Origin: DATLBY01 sp035526665
GTDB lineage: Bacteria; Acidobacteriota; Terriglobia; Bryobacterales; Bryobacteraceae
Direction: 5' to 3'
Length of the DNA stretch: 8,073 bases
Assembly: GCA_035526665.1 (NCBI GenBank)
Contig: DATLBY010000136.1
Location: 1 to 8,073, forward strand
The notes under the pieces are model-generated. The model searched no databases, was not told the DNA's origin, and saw only the letters and a program-made list of their open reading frames with translations. The position numbers were made by a program, and so were the translations under genes. The stretch's first letter is position 1, and every line of letters begins with the position of its first letter. Shown in pieces: positions 1-6,696 of this stretch.

Positions 1-666
1 GAACTGCGTACCGGCCATAAACATGGCGTGGAGCCGACGATCGGTCCAGCCGAGCGCGAGCGCGTGAAGCAGTTGTTCGAGCGCAGCAAAGTGCGATTGC
101 TCAGCTTCGGGTCGACGTGCGAATTTCAGTCGCCGGTTCCCGCTGAGCGGGAGAAGCAGATTCAGATTGCAAAGTCGTTCATCGATCTGGCGCATGATAC
201 CGGCGCCTGGGGTGTGAAGGTGCGGCCGAACGGGATCCCCAAGGGCGAAACCGTGGAGTCGACGGTCCCCAGAATCGCCGAGGGGCTGCGCGAAATTGCT
301 ACTTATGGGGCGGGCAGGGGAGTCGAGATCTGGATGGAGGTGCATGGCAGCGTGACCCAAAATCCACCAGTTGCAGCCGCCATCATGAAAGCCACGAAGC
401 ACGATAATGCCTTTCTCTGCTGGAATTCGAATGCGACGGACGTGGTGAACGGCAGTGTCAAGCCGAGCTTCGACCTTCTGCGTCCGTGGATCCGGAGCGC
501 GCACATCAACGAGCTAAGCAACGAATACCCGTGGCGCGAACTTTTCCGGTTGATGCGCGCCATTAAATACGAGCGGTACACGCTTTGCGAGGTGGCCGCA
601 AGTCCGGAGCCGGAGCGGTTCCTGCGCTATTACCGGGCGCTTTGGACCGAGTTCAATCGCGCATGA
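1..666 (+). CDS. Sugar phosphate isomerase/epimerase-like TIM-barrel protein (5' partial)
   Basis: The frame is open from base 1, so the gene begins upstream; the visible 221 codons are the C-terminal part of a protein usually near 290 residues. The GTG at 28 is therefore probably internal. The product resembles xylose-isomerase-like TIM-barrel proteins (PF01261), which use a divalent metal to isomerise, epimerise or hydrate sugars and inositols. Candidate metal ligands sit in the expected order: Glu in WMEVHG (codon 337), Asn in CWNSN (424), His in AHINEL (502) and Glu in CEVA (589). Asn replaces the Asp common at the second position in other families. The ending, YYRALW, fits a complete C-terminus. 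No signal peptide can be judged because the N-terminus is missing. The stop overlaps the start of the next gene (ATGA), implying one transcript with the peptidase. The substrate cannot be told from sequence. Confidence 0.85.
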   Translation, partial: ELRTGHKHGVEPTIGPAERERVKQLFERSKVRLLSFGSTCEFQSPVPAEREKQIQIAKSFIDLAHDTGAWGVKVRPNGIPKGETVESTVPRIAEGLREIATYGAGRGVEIWMEVHGSVTQNPPVAAAIMKATKHDNAFLCWNSNATDVVNGSVKPSFDLLRPWIRSAHINELSNEYPWRELFRLMRAIKYERYTLCEVAASPEPERFLRYYRALWTEFNRA

Positions 667-3041
667 AGCGGTGGGCGGCGCTGGCGTTTGCCGCCGCAAC
701 GCTGCTAGCCGAAGTCCCGGTGCCCGAAAAGCATTTCGGGCACCGGATGGGCGCCGACCGTAAACTGCTTGACTGGGATAAGGTCGTAGGCTACTTCCGG
801 AGCCTGGAGCAAAGCAGTGACCGTCTGCGGCTGGAAGAGCTCGGGAAGACGGTAGACGGGCGGCCCCTTATCGCCGCCTTCATTTCGACGCCGGAAACCA
901 TTCGCACCCTGGGGCGCTATCGCGAGATACAAGCGAGCCTGGCCGACCCACGGCGCACCACCGCCACGGAAGCGGCGAAATTATTCGCGGACGGCAAAAC
1001 CGTGGTGATGATCACCTGCTCGATTCATGCCACCGAGGTAGCCTCTACCGCAAGCGCCATTGAACTTGCGTACCGGCTTCTCACCGACGATCAGTCAAAA
1101 TTTCGCACTATTCTCTCTAACACGATCCTGATCCTGGTGCCGTCGCTGAATCCGGATGGTGTCGACATTGTGACGCAGTGGTATCGAAAGACTCTCGGAT
1201 CCCGTTTTGAAGGAACCTCGCCGCCAGAGCTGTATCACCGGTACGTGGGACACGATAACAATCGCGACTGGTACATCTTTTCGCAGCCGGAGACGCGGCT
1301 GACGGTGGCCAAGCTACACAACGTGTGGCATCCACAGATTGTGTACGATGTGCACCAGCAGGGCCCCCACGGGTCGCGCATGTTCGTGCCACCCTGGCTG
1401 GATCCCATCGATCCCAACGTGGACCCGATCATCGCGCAGCTGAGTAACGCGATAGGAACGGGGATGGCATACGATTTAACGGCTGCCGGGAAGAAGGGAA
1501 TCGCGATTCACGCGCTGTATGACTTCTGGACTCCTGCCCGGCATTATCAGTCGTATCATGGGGGCGCCAGAATACTCAGCGAATCGGCCAGCGCAAAGCT
1601 GGCTACGCCGATTACTGTCAGTCCGGGTCAGATCGACGGGACTGCGCTGGGCTACGATCCCCGGGAACGAAGCTGGAATTACCTGGAGCCCTGGCTGGGC
1701 GGGGAATGGGGGCTGCGCGACATTGTGGATTATCAACTGGTCGCCATGGAATCGTGTCTTTACCAGGCCGCGGTGCGGCGGGAGGATCTGCTGCGCAGCT
1801 TCTGGCGGGCAGGCGAGAATGCCGTCCATCGCACAGCGCCCTTTGCGTTCGTGATTCCGCGCCAGCAGCGCGATCCTGGTGCTACCAAGGTGCTACTGGA
1901 AACCCTGTTATTCGGCATGGTGGAGGTGGAGCGCGCGCGGGAGCCATTCCAAGCCGACGGGAAAATGTATGCCGCTGGCAGCTATGTGATCCGGCTGCGC
2001 CAGCCGTATGGGGCCTTCGCCAAGACGCTGCTGGAACGCCAGGCATACCCCGACTTACGGCTGTACCCGGGAGGTCCGCCGCGCCGGCCGTATGATGTCA
2101 CGGCGCAGACGCTGCCACTGTTGATGGGAGTCCAGGTGGATGCGATCCAGCGCGCCTTTGAGGCAAGGCTGGAGAGCTCCGAGCAGATTCCTTCCCAGCC
2201 GACGCTGTCAGCGGCAGATACGGAGGCCTGGCGGCTGGTCAATAAGGCTTGGTCCAGCGGAGGCGCGGTTTTTCGCAATCCGCGGACGGGGGACTTCTCG
2301 ATCTCAGCGGCAGATGGATTCCAGCGACTGAAGCGGCCGCGTGTCGGCCTGTATAAAAGCTATGTCCCTAGTATGGATGAAGGCTGGACGCGCTGGCTGC
2401 TGGAGCAGTTCGGTTTTGCCTACACCAGCTTGCATAACCGGGACTTACAAGTGGGGAACTTGAAACAGCGCTTCGATGTAATTGTCTTTCCTGATCAGCG
2501 GGCGGCCACCATTCATAACGGCCACCGGCCCGGTGCGATGCCGGATGAATTTACCGGCGGTGTGGGTGATAGCGGCGCGGAGGCTCTGAAGCGTTTTGCG
2601 GCGGACGGAGGCACGATCGTCCTGCTGAACGATGCCTGTGAATATGCCTTGGCTCACCTGGGAGTGCAGGCGAAAGATGCCGTCAAGGGCGTTTCGAACA
2701 GCGACTTCTACTCGCCAGGTTCGCTGCTGAACAACCAGATCGATCCCTCGCATCCGATTGGTCTGGGCGTACCCAGGGATATCGCCATCTGGTCGGAAGG
2801 CAGTCCGGCGTTCGAGGCGCCGGCCATACTGGGGGCACGCACAGTCGCCAAGTACCCTCCGTCGAACCTGCTTGCATCCGGCTGGCTACTGGGTGAGAAG
2901 TACCTGGCAAATCGCGCTTCACTGCTGGATGTACCCGTGGGCTCCGGCCATGTGGTGCTGTTTGGCATGCGTCCGCAGTACCGGGCACAGAGCTACCAAA
3001 CCTTCAAGTTATTCTTTAACTCTTTGCTGTATATTCAGTAA
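663..3041 (+). CDS. Secreted M14-family zinc carboxypeptidase-like protein
   Basis: This 792-residue protein is predicted to be exported and to cleave peptides, probably at the C-terminus, in the periplasm or outside the cell. The ATG at 663 was chosen because it gives a signal peptide (MKRW, then an Ala/Leu-rich core) and forms an ATGA overlap with the preceding stop; the frame is open upstream to 585, but that adds no export signal. The catalytic domain covers about residues 30-400. His122 and Glu125 (HATE) and His231 (DVHQQ) are the zinc ligands. Arg175 (YRKT) and Asn200-Arg201 (NNRDW) match the substrate-carboxylate residues of carboxypeptidase A. NPDG lies at 163-166 and Glu307 (LSESAS) fits the general base. 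All key residues are present, so it should be active. The C-terminal part, from about residue 560, looks like a Rossmann or glutamine-amidotransferase-like domain, as in other large bacterial M14 proteins. Its 3' end overlaps the convergent deacetylase gene by 26 bp. Confidence 0.92.
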   Translation: MKRWAALAFAAATLLAEVPVPEKHFGHRMGADRKLLDWDKVVGYFRSLEQSSDRLRLEELGKTVDGRPLIAAFISTPETIRTLGRYREIQASLADPRRTTATEAAKLFADGKTVVMITCSIHATEVASTASAIELAYRLLTDDQSKFRTILSNTILILVPSLNPDGVDIVTQWYRKTLGSRFEGTSPPELYHRYVGHDNNRDWYIFSQPETRLTVAKLHNVWHPQIVYDVHQQGPHGSRMFVPPWLDPIDPNVDPIIAQLSNAIGTGMAYDLTAAGKKGIAIHALYDFWTPARHYQSYHGGARILSESASAKLATPITVSPGQIDGTALGYDPRERSWNYLEPWLGGEWGLRDIVDYQLVAMESCLYQAAVRREDLLRSFWRAGENAVHRTAPFAFVIPRQQRDPGATKVLLETLLFGMVEVERAREPFQADGKMYAAGSYVIRLRQPYGAFAKTLLERQAYPDLRLYPGGPPRRPYDVTAQTLPLLMGVQVDAIQRAFEARLESSEQIPSQPTLSAADTEAWRLVNKAWSSGGAVFRNPRTGDFSISAADGFQRLKRPRVGLYKSYVPSMDEGWTRWLLEQFGFAYTSLHNRDLQVGNLKQRFDVIVFPDQRAATIHNGHRPGAMPDEFTGGVGDSGAEALKRFAADGGTIVLLNDACEYALAHLGVQAKDAVKGVSNSDFYSPGSLLNNQIDPSHPIGLGVPRDIAIWSEGSPAFEAPAILGARTVAKYPPSNLLASGWLLGEKYLANRASLLDVPVGSGHVVLFGMRPQYRAQSYQTFKLFFNSLLYIQ

Positions 3042-3933
3042 AAATATAGAATTCAGCAGCAGCGCGAAAAGTGTTCGCGTGTGCCTCCACTGTCTGCTGG
3101 ATCGGATCGCAGTATCCCCCACCGAGGGTGATGACGCAGGGGAGACCGGCGGCCCGGAGTCTCTGGAGGACGAGACGATCACGTTGCAGCAGTCCGGAGT
3201 GGGTCAGTGCGAGGAGGCCCAACCGGTCTCCGGCGAGGGCATCCACTCCAGCCTGATAAAAGACGATGGCGGGGGTGAAGTCGATCACCTTTTGGATCAG
3301 TGGCGGGATCGCCTCAAGATAGGCATCATCGCCCGTCCGATCCTCCAAGTCGACGTCGATGCTGCTTCTCTGCTTGCGGAAGGGGAAATTGTTTTTCCCG
3401 TGCACCGAGACGGTGAACACGGCGGGATCGCCGGCAAAGATGGCAGCTGTCCCATCCCCCTGATGCACGTCCAAGTCGAGGATAGCGGCGCGGCCGATCT
3501 TGCCGCTGGAGCGCAGGGAAGCAATGGCGATGGCAATGTCGTTGAAGACGCAGAATCCCGCGCCCTCGCTGGAGAAAGCGTGATGGGTACCGCCCGCGAG
3601 TCCGCCTGAGAGGCCCGCGTCCAGGGCATGGGTTGCCGCTGCTAGCGTGCCGCCGACTGAGGCCAGTGTCCGCTGGACCAAACCGTCGGACCACGGGAAA
3701 CCGATTCTCCGCATGACGGCGGCGGGTAGCGTTCCCTGGGCGAAGCCTTCCACATAATCCCGAGTGTGGATGAGGGCAATCGTGTCGCTGGAAGCGAGCG
3801 GCGCCGGCAGAAGCTCAAACCGTCCGTCCGCTTCCAGTGTTTCCCGCAGCAGGCGATACTTTTGTACCGGAAACTTATGCTCCGGCGGCAACGGAATGGG
3901 ATAGTGATCGCAATAATAGAGCCGCAGCGCCAT
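3016..3933 (-). CDS. Histone deacetylase-family (class IV-like) amidohydrolase
   Basis: This 305-residue cytosolic enzyme belongs to the arginase/deacetylase fold and should remove acetyl or longer acyl groups from lysines or small amines using zinc. The His pair is 117-118 (GTHHAF), the zinc ligands are Asp155, His157 (DLDVHQGDG) and Asp231 (AGVDAL), and the transition-state Tyr is 274 (LGGGY). The active site is complete. The N-terminal PPEHKFPVQKYRLLR segment resembles bacterial relatives of class IV deacetylases (HDAC11 type). No signal peptide is present. The ATG at 3933 shares a base with the upstream TAA (TAATG), and no Shine-Dalgarno sequence is seen, so translation probably depends on the DUF1080 gene. 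The last eight codons and the stop lie inside the end of the convergent peptidase gene. Whether it acts on proteins, polyamines or acetylated sugars cannot be told from sequence; acetoin-utilisation AcuC is a related alternative name. Confidence 0.92.
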   Translation of the reverse strand: MALRLYYCDHYPIPLPPEHKFPVQKYRLLRETLEADGRFELLPAPLASSDTIALIHTRDYVEGFAQGTLPAAVMRRIGFPWSDGLVQRTLASVGGTLAAATHALDAGLSGGLAGGTHHAFSSEGAGFCVFNDIAIAIASLRSSGKIGRAAILDLDVHQGDGTAAIFAGDPAVFTVSVHGKNNFPFRKQRSSIDVDLEDRTGDDAYLEAIPPLIQKVIDFTPAIVFYQAGVDALAGDRLGLLALTHSGLLQRDRLVLQRLRAAGLPCVITLGGGYCDPIQQTVEAHANTFRAAAEFYIFTEYTAKS

Positions 3934-4568
3934 TAGCGCTTGGTGAGGTCGCGGATGCGGATGTCCTTGAAGCGCATATTGCCGGCGCCGCCGGAATGCA
4001 GTTGCAGCGCAATCGCGCCGTCGAACGACTTCGGATTCGGATCGGTGAAATCGACCATGGTGACGCCATTGAGGCGTGATACATAGTGATTTCCCTCTAC
4101 CCGCAAAAGATATTCGTTCCAGTCATCCTGGCGCACGACGGTCTCATTTTCCGGCGAAGGCCACACGATCCATTGGCGACCGTCTCCATAGATACCTCCG
4201 GTGTGCTGCCCAATGGTGCAGTCAATCTCAAACTGCAGCCCCTGAGAGACATCCGAGGTGCCGGGTTTGAAATCCGTGTGAAAAAACACGCCACTATTTC
4301 CATTCCCCTCGCATTTGAAGCGGAGGGACAGATGGAAATCCTTGTAGTTCTTGTCGGTCTTGAGATAGCCATAGGATTTGCTGGTGGCCATCCCGTGGAT
4401 GGTGCTGTCTTCCACGTTCCATTTCTCATTTCCGACGTTTACCCAGCCGGCCAGATCTTTTCCGTTAAACAACTGGATCCAGTCCTCTCCCGGCAACTTC
4501 GGCCGCGGGGGCTTCTGGGCGAGGCAGAGGGAAGACAACAGACATAGAGCAATAGCGAATCGAATCAT
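3933..4568 (-). CDS. Secreted DUF1080 (3-keto-disaccharide hydrolase family) protein
   Basis: This 211-residue protein has a concanavalin A-like jelly-roll domain of the DUF1080 family (PF06439), whose Pfam name is now 3-keto-disaccharide hydrolase. The ATG at 4568 is preferred because MIRFAIALCLLSSLCLA is a good signal peptide with likely cleavage after Ala17; the open frame continues upstream to 4847 but encodes low-quality Pro/Arg-rich sequence antisense to the next gene. Family hallmarks are LFNGKDLAGW (residues 33-42), NSGVFFHT (91-98), a GLQFEID strand (110-116), DDWNEY (148-153) and the closing IALQLHSGG...MRFKDIRIRDL (186-208). It is single-domain and full length. It probably acts on oxidised glycosides in the periplasm, by family membership only. 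Its stop overlaps the deacetylase start, giving a two-gene operon. No Shine-Dalgarno sequence precedes the start, and a promoter candidate places transcription onset almost at the ATG. Confidence 0.9.
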   Translation of the reverse strand: MIRFAIALCLLSSLCLAQKPPRPKLPGEDWIQLFNGKDLAGWVNVGNEKWNVEDSTIHGMATSKSYGYLKTDKNYKDFHLSLRFKCEGNGNSGVFFHTDFKPGTSDVSQGLQFEIDCTIGQHTGGIYGDGRQWIVWPSPENETVVRQDDWNEYLLRVEGNHYVSRLNGVTMVDFTDPNPKSFDGAIALQLHSGGAGNMRFKDIRIRDLTKR

Positions 4569-4575
4569 ACATGGC

Positions 4576-4605
4576 AGTGTAGTGTTCGCGGGCGGCTCCT
4601 GTCCA
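4576..4605 (-). promoter_or_regulatory. Candidate sigma70-type promoter for DUF1080-deacetylase operon
   Basis: Read on the minus strand, TGGACA (4605-4600) matches the -35 consensus TTGACA at 5 of 6 positions. TACACT (4581-4576) matches the -10 consensus TATAAT at 4 of 6. The spacer is 18 bp. Transcription would start at about 4569, one base before the ATG, so the mRNA would be leaderless or nearly so. That agrees with the absence of a Shine-Dalgarno sequence. This is a sequence match only; chance matches of this quality are common. Confidence 0.4.
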
Positions 4606-4646
4606 GCATGGGTATTCCTACGAGGAGAGCGGACGCACGTTATGCT

Positions 4647-4650
4647 AAGG
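4647..4650 (+). promoter_or_regulatory. Likely ribosome binding site of the MoxR gene
   Basis: AAGG lies 4 bases before the ATG at 4655 and only 1 base before an in-frame TTG at 4652. The spacing therefore favours the ATG as the start, although 4 bases is slightly short. Confidence 0.45.
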
Positions 4651-4654
4651 TTTG

Positions 4655-5623
4655 ATGGTCCACCGGGATGCACTCGACACCCCGCCGGTTTCCCTTTCGA
4701 AGCTCGAAGAACTGGAGGCTGCGCTGGGTGTGGCAATACGCGGGAAGGCGGAAGTGCTGCGTTTGTCGCTGGTGTGCCTGCTCGCCCGGGGACACCTGCT
4801 GATTGAGGACGTGCCCGGCGTGGGGAAAACCACCCTAGCGCATGCACTGGCGCGGTCGGTGAGCGCCAACTTCCACCGTCTGCAATTCACCAGCGACATG
4901 CTTCCGAGCGATGTGCTTGGCGTCACCATTTACAACGCGCATTCTGAAGCCTTTGAATTTAAACCGGGACCGATTTTTACCAATTTTCTGCTGGCGGATG
5001 AAATCAATCGCGCCACCCCCAAGACGCAGTCGGCGCTCCTCGAAGCCATGAACGATCTGCAGATCACCATCGACGGGCGCTCCTATCCCCTGGCGGAGCC
5101 GTTCCTGGTGGTGGCGACTCAGAATCCGGTGGAGCATCATGGCACCTACCCGCTGCCCGAGTCGCAGCTCGATCGCTTTCTGATGCGTCTGCGGATCGGC
5201 TACCCCGACGTAGTGAGTGAACGGGAGATATTGCGCAACTCGGCCCGTCCCGCCGATGCCGCCGTCGCTGCTGTGCTCACAACCGAAGAGACGCTGCGGC
5301 TCCAGGCGCAGGTGGCGGAGGTCTCGGTGGACGATGCGCTGGTGGACTACATGCTTGCCATCGTGGAAAATACCCGCCAACATGAAGCGCTGGCTCTGGG
5401 CGTAAGTCCCCGCGGCGCCCAGGCGATGTACCGGGCGGCACAGGCGCTGGCGATGGTGGAAGGCCGCAATTACGTCATTCCGGACGACATCAAACGTCTT
5501 GCCGTGCCGGTGTTCGCTCACCGGGTTGTGGTAAACACGCGCGCCGTGCTGGCGCAACGGACCTCCGATCAGTCGGACCGGATTCTACAGGAAATTCTCA
5601 CACTCGTGAACGTGCCCCTCTAA
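4655..5623 (+). CDS. MoxR-family AAA+ ATPase
   Basis: This 322-residue cytosolic ATPase belongs to the MoxR branch of AAA+ proteins, chaperone-like enzymes that insert cofactors into or remodel partner proteins. The N-terminal helix region with ARGHLLIEDVPG leads into Walker A (GVGKTT, Lys58). Walker B is LLADEINR (Asp115-Glu116), sensor 1 is Asn157 in ATQNP, the YPLPESQLDRF block carries the Arg-finger candidate Arg174, and sensor 2 is Arg253 in GVSPRGAQAM. All catalytic parts are present and the length is normal. The ATG at 4655 is chosen over the TTG at 4652 because of the AAGG upstream. MoxR genes are usually followed by a DUF58 (von Willebrand factor-like) gene and membrane-protein genes; here the next gene is a YchF-like GTPase, joined by a TAATG overlap. 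The client protein is unknown. Confidence 0.94.
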   Translation: MVHRDALDTPPVSLSKLEELEAALGVAIRGKAEVLRLSLVCLLARGHLLIEDVPGVGKTTLAHALARSVSANFHRLQFTSDMLPSDVLGVTIYNAHSEAFEFKPGPIFTNFLLADEINRATPKTQSALLEAMNDLQITIDGRSYPLAEPFLVVATQNPVEHHGTYPLPESQLDRFLMRLRIGYPDVVSEREILRNSARPADAAVAAVLTTEETLRLQAQVAEVSVDDALVDYMLAIVENTRQHEALALGVSPRGAQAMYRAAQALAMVEGRNYVIPDDIKRLAVPVFAHRVVVNTRAVLAQRTSDQSDRILQEILTLVNVPL

Positions 5624-6696
5624 TGAAAACTGCAATCATCGGCCTGCCCATGGTAGGCAAAACCTCTCTTTTTACGATTCTAACCGGCGTGCATGAAGCC
5701 ACCCGCGTGGGACTAATGGAGGCGCGCGTCGGCGTGACCAAGGTTCCGGACGAGCGGCTGGAAGCCCTCGCTGAGATATTTCAACCTCCCAAGGTCACGT
5801 ACGCTACCGTCGAGTATCTCGATTTTCCGGCCATATCCAAGGAGGCGCTGCGCGCGCCCAGCTACCTGGCAGGCCTGAGGAATGTGGATGCGCTCGCGCA
5901 CGTAGTACGGGTCTTCAAAGACGAAACCGTCCCGCACGAACACGGAACGGTGGATCCGATGCGCGATGTGCAGGACCTGGAAACCGAACTGATACTCAGC
6001 GATCTGGTTGTTGTAGAAAAACGCCTGGAGCGAGTCGACAAGGACCGCAAGAAAATCAAGAATCCCGAGTTGGATAAGGAATTTGAGCTGCTGGAGCGCT
6101 GCAAGGCGAAGCTGGAGTCCAACGAGTGTCTGCGAGAGCTGGATTTCAGCGTGGAGGACGAGCAGCGCATCCGCGGCTTCATGTTTCTTTCGCAGAAGCC
6201 GATGCTCTACGTGCTCAACCTGGGAGAAGAGGACGCGTCGAAGCTGCATCAGAGGGAAGAGGAGTACCGCAACGGGCCCTTCGCGGGACGGAAGCGAACC
6301 GGCGTAACGGCAATTTGCGGCAAAATTGAAGCGGAACTGGCGGAGCTGAGTCCGGAAGAGGCGCGCGATTATCTGGCCAGCTACGGTCTTCAGGATTCGG
6401 GACTGCAGCGCCTGATCACGGCAACCTACGCCTTGCTTGGGCTGATGTCGTTTCTAACCGCAGGCGATACGGAGTGCCGCGCCTGGACAATCCAGGTAAA
6501 CAGCAAAGCGCCACAGGCAGGGGGCGCGATCCATACCGACCTGGAGAAGAAGTTCATTCGCGCGGAAGTGGTGCATTGGAAGACGCTGGTGGATAACAAG
6601 GGGTACCCCGGCCTGCGAGAGAAGGGCCAATTGCGGCTGGAAGGCAAGGAGTACATCGTGAAGGACGGCGATGTGCTCGTGATCCGCCACGGGTAG
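5623..6696 (+). CDS. YchF/OLA1-like P-loop NTPase with TGS-type C-terminal domain
   Basis: This 357-residue cytosolic protein aligns end to end with the YchF/OLA1 subfamily of Obg-related NTPases, which are ribosome-associated and can prefer ATP. The P-loop is GLPMVGKTS (residues 7-15); most YchF proteins have NVGKS at its end. The family-specific NxxE in place of NKxD is kept (Asn199-Glu202 in LNLGEED). A charged helical, coiled-coil-like insertion spans about 115-190. The C-terminal TGS/DUF933 domain (about 270-355) keeps LMSFLTAGDTECRAWT, IHTDLEKKFIRAEV and LEGKEYIVKDGDV. The switch regions differ: the usual NYPFCTI segment is missing and DIAG is DFPA (Asp67-Ala70). It is probably a lineage-specific paralogue, so I give no gene symbol. 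It starts inside the stop of the MoxR gene (TAATG) with no Shine-Dalgarno sequence, so the two are probably made together. Confidence 0.9.
   Translation: MKTAIIGLPMVGKTSLFTILTGVHEATRVGLMEARVGVTKVPDERLEALAEIFQPPKVTYATVEYLDFPAISKEALRAPSYLAGLRNVDALAHVVRVFKDETVPHEHGTVDPMRDVQDLETELILSDLVVVEKRLERVDKDRKKIKNPELDKEFELLERCKAKLESNECLRELDFSVEDEQRIRGFMFLSQKPMLYVLNLGEEDASKLHQREEEYRNGPFAGRKRTGVTAICGKIEAELAELSPEEARDYLASYGLQDSGLQRLITATYALLGLMSFLTAGDTECRAWTIQVNSKAPQAGGAIHTDLEKKFIRAEVVHWKTLVDNKGYPGLREKGQLRLEGKEYIVKDGDVLVIRHG

Larger units (their letters stand above)
4569..4654. promoter_or_regulatory. Divergent intergenic region between DUF1080 and MoxR genes
   Basis: These 86 bp separate the start codons of two diverging operons and are the only real non-coding stretch in the window, so promoters for both directions probably lie here or in the adjoining coding sequence. 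Toward the minus strand a sigma70-like pair is visible (listed separately). Toward the plus strand only a poor -10-like TATGCT (4641-4646) is seen, without a convincing -35. I see no clear operator repeat or riboswitch fold. Confidence 0.6.

Noticed and set aside
585..662. Upstream extension of the peptidase reading frame to an earlier start
   Set aside because: The extra 26 residues overlap the isomerase gene and place an Arg/Gly-rich stretch before a good signal peptide; the ATG at 663 with its ATGA overlap is much better.
3026..3060. Imperfect inverted repeat and A-rich stretch near the peptidase stop, considered as a terminator
   Set aside because: The arms pair poorly, the sequence is coding on the other strand, and only a chance ATTCAG direct repeat stands out.
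2758..3609. Long plus-strand open frame (283 codons) across the peptidase/deacetylase junction
   Set aside because: It lies over two well-supported genes, has no recognisable domain and no ribosome binding site; such frames are common opposite GC-rich genes.
4086..4547. 153-codon plus-strand open frame opposite the DUF1080 gene
   Set aside because: It is a shadow of the DUF1080 coding sequence; no start signal or family match is visible.
4641..4646. TATGCT as a -10 element for the MoxR operon
   Set aside because: No acceptable -35 lies 16-19 bp upstream, and the match to consensus is only moderate.
4569..4847. Upstream extension of the DUF1080 reading frame
   Set aside because: The added sequence is Pro/Arg-rich, lies antisense to the MoxR gene and would bury the signal peptide.
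4835..5557. 240-codon minus-strand open frame opposite the MoxR gene
   Set aside because: The His/Gln/Arg-rich translation shows no family features and lies wholly opposite a clear AAA+ gene.
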